From assembly GCA_030150305.1 (NCBI GenBank), contig JASLGD010000161.1:1-9010 (forward strand): a stretch of DNA of 9,010 bases, read 5' to 3'. Position numbers and translations under genes: made by a program. Numbering within the stretch: the stretch's first letter is position 1; each line of letters starts with the position of its first letter. This DNA is from Caldimonas sp. Lineage in GTDB: Bacteria > Pseudomonadota > Gammaproteobacteria > Burkholderiales > Burkholderiaceae_C. Under the pieces are notes generated by a model. It ran no database searches and had not been told where the DNA came from. It saw only the letters and a list, made by a program, of their open reading frames with translations. This document shows, piece by piece, positions 7,323-9,010 of this stretch.

Positions 7323-8579
7323 TCAGCGGCGGCGCTCGTGCATCCTGCCGAGCGCCGCCGAGAGCACGAGCCACGCCACCGCGACCGGGATCGCCGCGAT
7401 CGCGATCGCGACGAGCTTCAAGCCGATCGCGTGCACCGTCTCGTAGAGCCAGCCCCAGAGCGCGTCCGAGCCGCGGTAGACGACGACGTCGATGAAGCTC
7501 TTCGCCTTGTACTTCTCCTCGCGGCCGACGACGGTGAAGAAGACCTGGCGTGCCGGGTTCGCGATCGCGAAGTTGAGCCAGCGCTGCGCGACCTGGAAGA
7601 CGAGGACGACGGCGAGCGTCGGCGCGATCGCGAGCGCGGCGAAGCCGACGATGAAGAGCGCGGGCAGCACCGCTGCCGCGACGCCGAGGCCGAAGCGCTC
7701 GAGGAAGCGCCCGGTCGCGACGACCTGGGTCAGCAGCGTCAGGACGCCGACCGCGAGGTCGACGCTCGCGAAGATGCGCGTCTGCGCCGCCGCGCCGTGC
7801 ACCTCGGCGGCGACGACGTTGGCCTGCGCGAAGTAGAGCACCGTCGCGCCGAACGAGAGCAGGCTCGCCCACGCCGCGAGGCCGAGCAGGTAGGGCGAGC
7901 GCGCGATCTCGGGGATCGCGGCGAACGCGCCGCCGCCGACGAGCGCACGCGCCTCGGGCCGCGGCGCGGCGGCCGCCGCGGTGCCTTCGAGACGGTGCAC
8001 GCAGAAGACGGCGAGCTCGAGCAGGGCGAGCGCGACGAGCAGCAGGTTCTTCGGCCCGAGCGGCTCGGCGAGCGCGATCGTGATCGTCGGGCCGAGCAGC
8101 GCGCCGATCGTTCCGCCGGCGCCGATGAAGCCGAACAGGCGCTTGCCCTGCTCGCTGTCGAAGAGGTCGGCCATGAACGACCAGAACACGGCGACCGCGA
8201 ACAGGCTGAACACGCTCACCCAGACGAAGAAGACGCGCGCGACCGCGACCGCGGCGACGTCGAGCGTGAGCAGGAGCCAGAACGCGACGAGGTTGAGCGC
8301 GAAGAAGTGGTAGACGATCGCGATGAAGCGTTGCCGCGGCAAGCGCGCGACGAGCATGCCGTAGAGCGGCTGCGCGACGAGGAGGGCAGCGAACGTCGCC
8401 GTGAAGAGCCACGGCAGCCGCTGCACGCCGCCGGCGATCGCCATCTGATCGCGCAGCGGCCGCACAACGTAGTACGCCGCGAGGAGCGCGAAGAAGTACG
8501 CGAACGACCACAGCGCAGCGCGACGCTCGGCAACCGTCGCCGGCAGCAGCGCGGCGAGGCGCCCCGAGAGCGCCGTCAC
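7323..8579 (-). CDS. MFS-type membrane transporter, ATP/ADP-translocase-like (NTT/TlcC-like) branch
   Basis: This 418-residue integral membrane protein has about twelve hydrophobic segments (from about residue 22 to 410), with a hydrophilic loop between segments six and seven (about 200-225). The N-terminal segment YYVVRPLRDQMAIAGGVQRLPWLF resembles bacterial proteins annotated as MFS or NTP/NDP-exchange-like transporters (COG3202-like). Conserved-looking internal stretches are FWSFMADLFDSEQGKRLFGFIGAGGTIGA and the C-terminal EEKYKAKSFIDVVVYRGSDALWGW. It is shorter than true plastid or rickettsial ATP/ADP translocases (about 500 residues), and the substrate cannot be inferred. The GTG start (8577-8579) overlaps the stop of the upstream gene as GTGA. 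The ribosome-binding site is poor, so translation is probably coupled. It ends 22 bases from the convergent surface-protein gene. Confidence 0.82.
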   Translation of the reverse strand: MTALSGRLAALLPATVAERRAALWSFAYFFALLAAYYVVRPLRDQMAIAGGVQRLPWLFTATFAALLVAQPLYGMLVARLPRQRFIAIVYHFFALNLVAFWLLLTLDVAAVAVARVFFVWVSVFSLFAVAVFWSFMADLFDSEQGKRLFGFIGAGGTIGALLGPTITIALAEPLGPKNLLLVALALLELAVFCVHRLEGTAAAAAPRPEARALVGGGAFAAIPEIARSPYLLGLAAWASLLSFGATVLYFAQANVVAAEVHGAAAQTRIFASVDLAVGVLTLLTQVVATGRFLERFGLGVAAAVLPALFIVGFAALAIAPTLAVVLVFQVAQRWLNFAIANPARQVFFTVVGREEKYKAKSFIDVVVYRGSDALWGWLYETVHAIGLKLVAIAIAAIPVAVAWLVLSAALGRMHERRR

Positions 8580-9010
8580 GGCGCCGATTTCAGCTTCTCG
8601 CGCAACTCGGCGGCGTTCGCCTTCGCTCCGTAGCCGGGCGTGCCGCGCTGGAAGCGGCGCGCGTCGGCGAGGCCGCCGGCGACGACGGGCTCGAAGCCGG
8701 CGTCGCGGACGAGCTCGGCGGCGACGCGGACCGCTTCGGCGTCGTCGCCGGCGATCGGGATCGGCAGCTTCGGATCGGCGCGGCCGGCCTCGGCGGCGAT
8801 GATCGTGTAGCCGATCGTGTTGAACGCGCGCACGACGCGCGCGCCGGGCAGGTACTTCTGCGTCGTCAGGCCGATGCCGTCGCGGTCGGCCTCGTCGGCG
8901 ATGGCGCCGTCGCGCGCGGCGACGGCGTTGCCGCAGTCGAGGACGATCTTGCCCTTGAGCGCGGCGCCGTGGTCGCGGGCGATCTCGGGCATCGCGCCGT
9001 ACGGCACGGC
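8576..9010 (-). CDS. Predicted dinucleotide-binding oxidoreductase (COG2085 / F420:NADPH-reductase-like), N-terminus beyond window
   Basis: The last 144 residues are visible; the frame stays open through the right edge, so this is a partial gene. The AVPYGAMPEIA start of the fragment matches the strand after the Rossmann motif in NADP-binding oxidoreductases of the F420_oxidored type; the expected GxGxxG lies outside. Further matches are KGKIVLDCGN, VVRAFNTIGY, PIPIAGDDAEA, AGFEPVVAGGLADARRFQRGTP and an AAELREKL C-terminus. Most bacterial homologues are annotated only as NADPH-dependent F420 reductase or predicted dinucleotide-binding enzyme. Without evidence for F420 here, the substrate remains open. 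The TGA stop overlaps the GTG start of the transporter gene, implying cotranscription. Confidence 0.8.
   Translation of the reverse strand, partial: AVPYGAMPEIARDHGAALKGKIVLDCGNAVAARDGAIADEADRDGIGLTTQKYLPGARVVRAFNTIGYTIIAAEAGRADPKLPIPIAGDDAEAVRVAAELVRDAGFEPVVAGGLADARRFQRGTPGYGAKANAAELREKLKSAP

Noticed and set aside
4979..8511. Very long minus-strand open frames opposite the surface-protein gene (4979-7015 and 5095-8511)
   Set aside because: They are antisense to a gene with a signal peptide, a good ribosome-binding site and a recognisable sorting tail. Their translations are low-complexity and compositionally biased, and the second also runs out of frame through the transporter. The openness comes from GC-rich repeated codons.
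7317..8633. 438-codon plus-strand open frame opposite the transporter
   Set aside because: The translation is an extreme Arg/Glu/Asp-rich sequence typical of antisense of a membrane protein gene, with no independent support.

Overview
The window is GC-rich, roughly two thirds or more G+C by eye. It is densely packed with bacterial genes and has no gene-free stretch longer than about 245 bases. Short Shine-Dalgarno-led genes, two GTGA start/stop overlaps and a surface protein with a PEP-CTERM-like tail all point to a high-GC proteobacterium. A betaproteobacterium is the most natural guess, because PEP-CTERM/exosortase systems are common there, but the window alone cannot fix the taxonomy.

Left part (1-4357, minus strand): a compact anaerobic-respiration operon, read right to left as frdC, frdA, frdB, aspA. 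The three frd products closely resemble the diheme fumarate reductase of Wolinella succinogenes in subunit order, cofactor ligands and the two key glutamates of the cytochrome subunit. aspA (cut by the left edge) starts 44 bases after frdB. Its product makes fumarate from aspartate, so the cluster can make its own electron acceptor and then reduce it with (mena)quinol. A type-B succinate:quinone oxidoreductase can also run in the oxidative direction, so the physiological direction is inferred.

Middle (4358-5125): a small UspA-family stress protein on the same strand, flanked by two intergenic regions. Each region carries a copy of a 17-base box, TTGACGGANNTCAACGC (15 of 17 positions identical), whose core looks like an FNR/Anr/Dnr-type palindrome. 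One copy lies upstream of frdC and the other upstream of the usp gene. This is the most interesting non-coding signal in the window and suggests a shared oxygen- or redox-responsive control.

Right part: on the plus strand, a 724-residue exported, repeat-rich protein (5126-7300), predicted to be a beta-solenoid that ends in a variant PEP-CTERM anchor. Convergent to it, on the minus strand, are a predicted dinucleotide-binding oxidoreductase (COG2085/F420-reductase-like, cut by the right edge) and a translationally coupled 12-TM transporter resembling the bacterial ATP/ADP-translocase-like MFS branch.

I saw no RNA genes, insertion sequences, CRISPR arrays, phage genes or defence system. Apart from the possible shared regulatory box and the unusual surface protein, these are recognisable metabolic and accessory genes.
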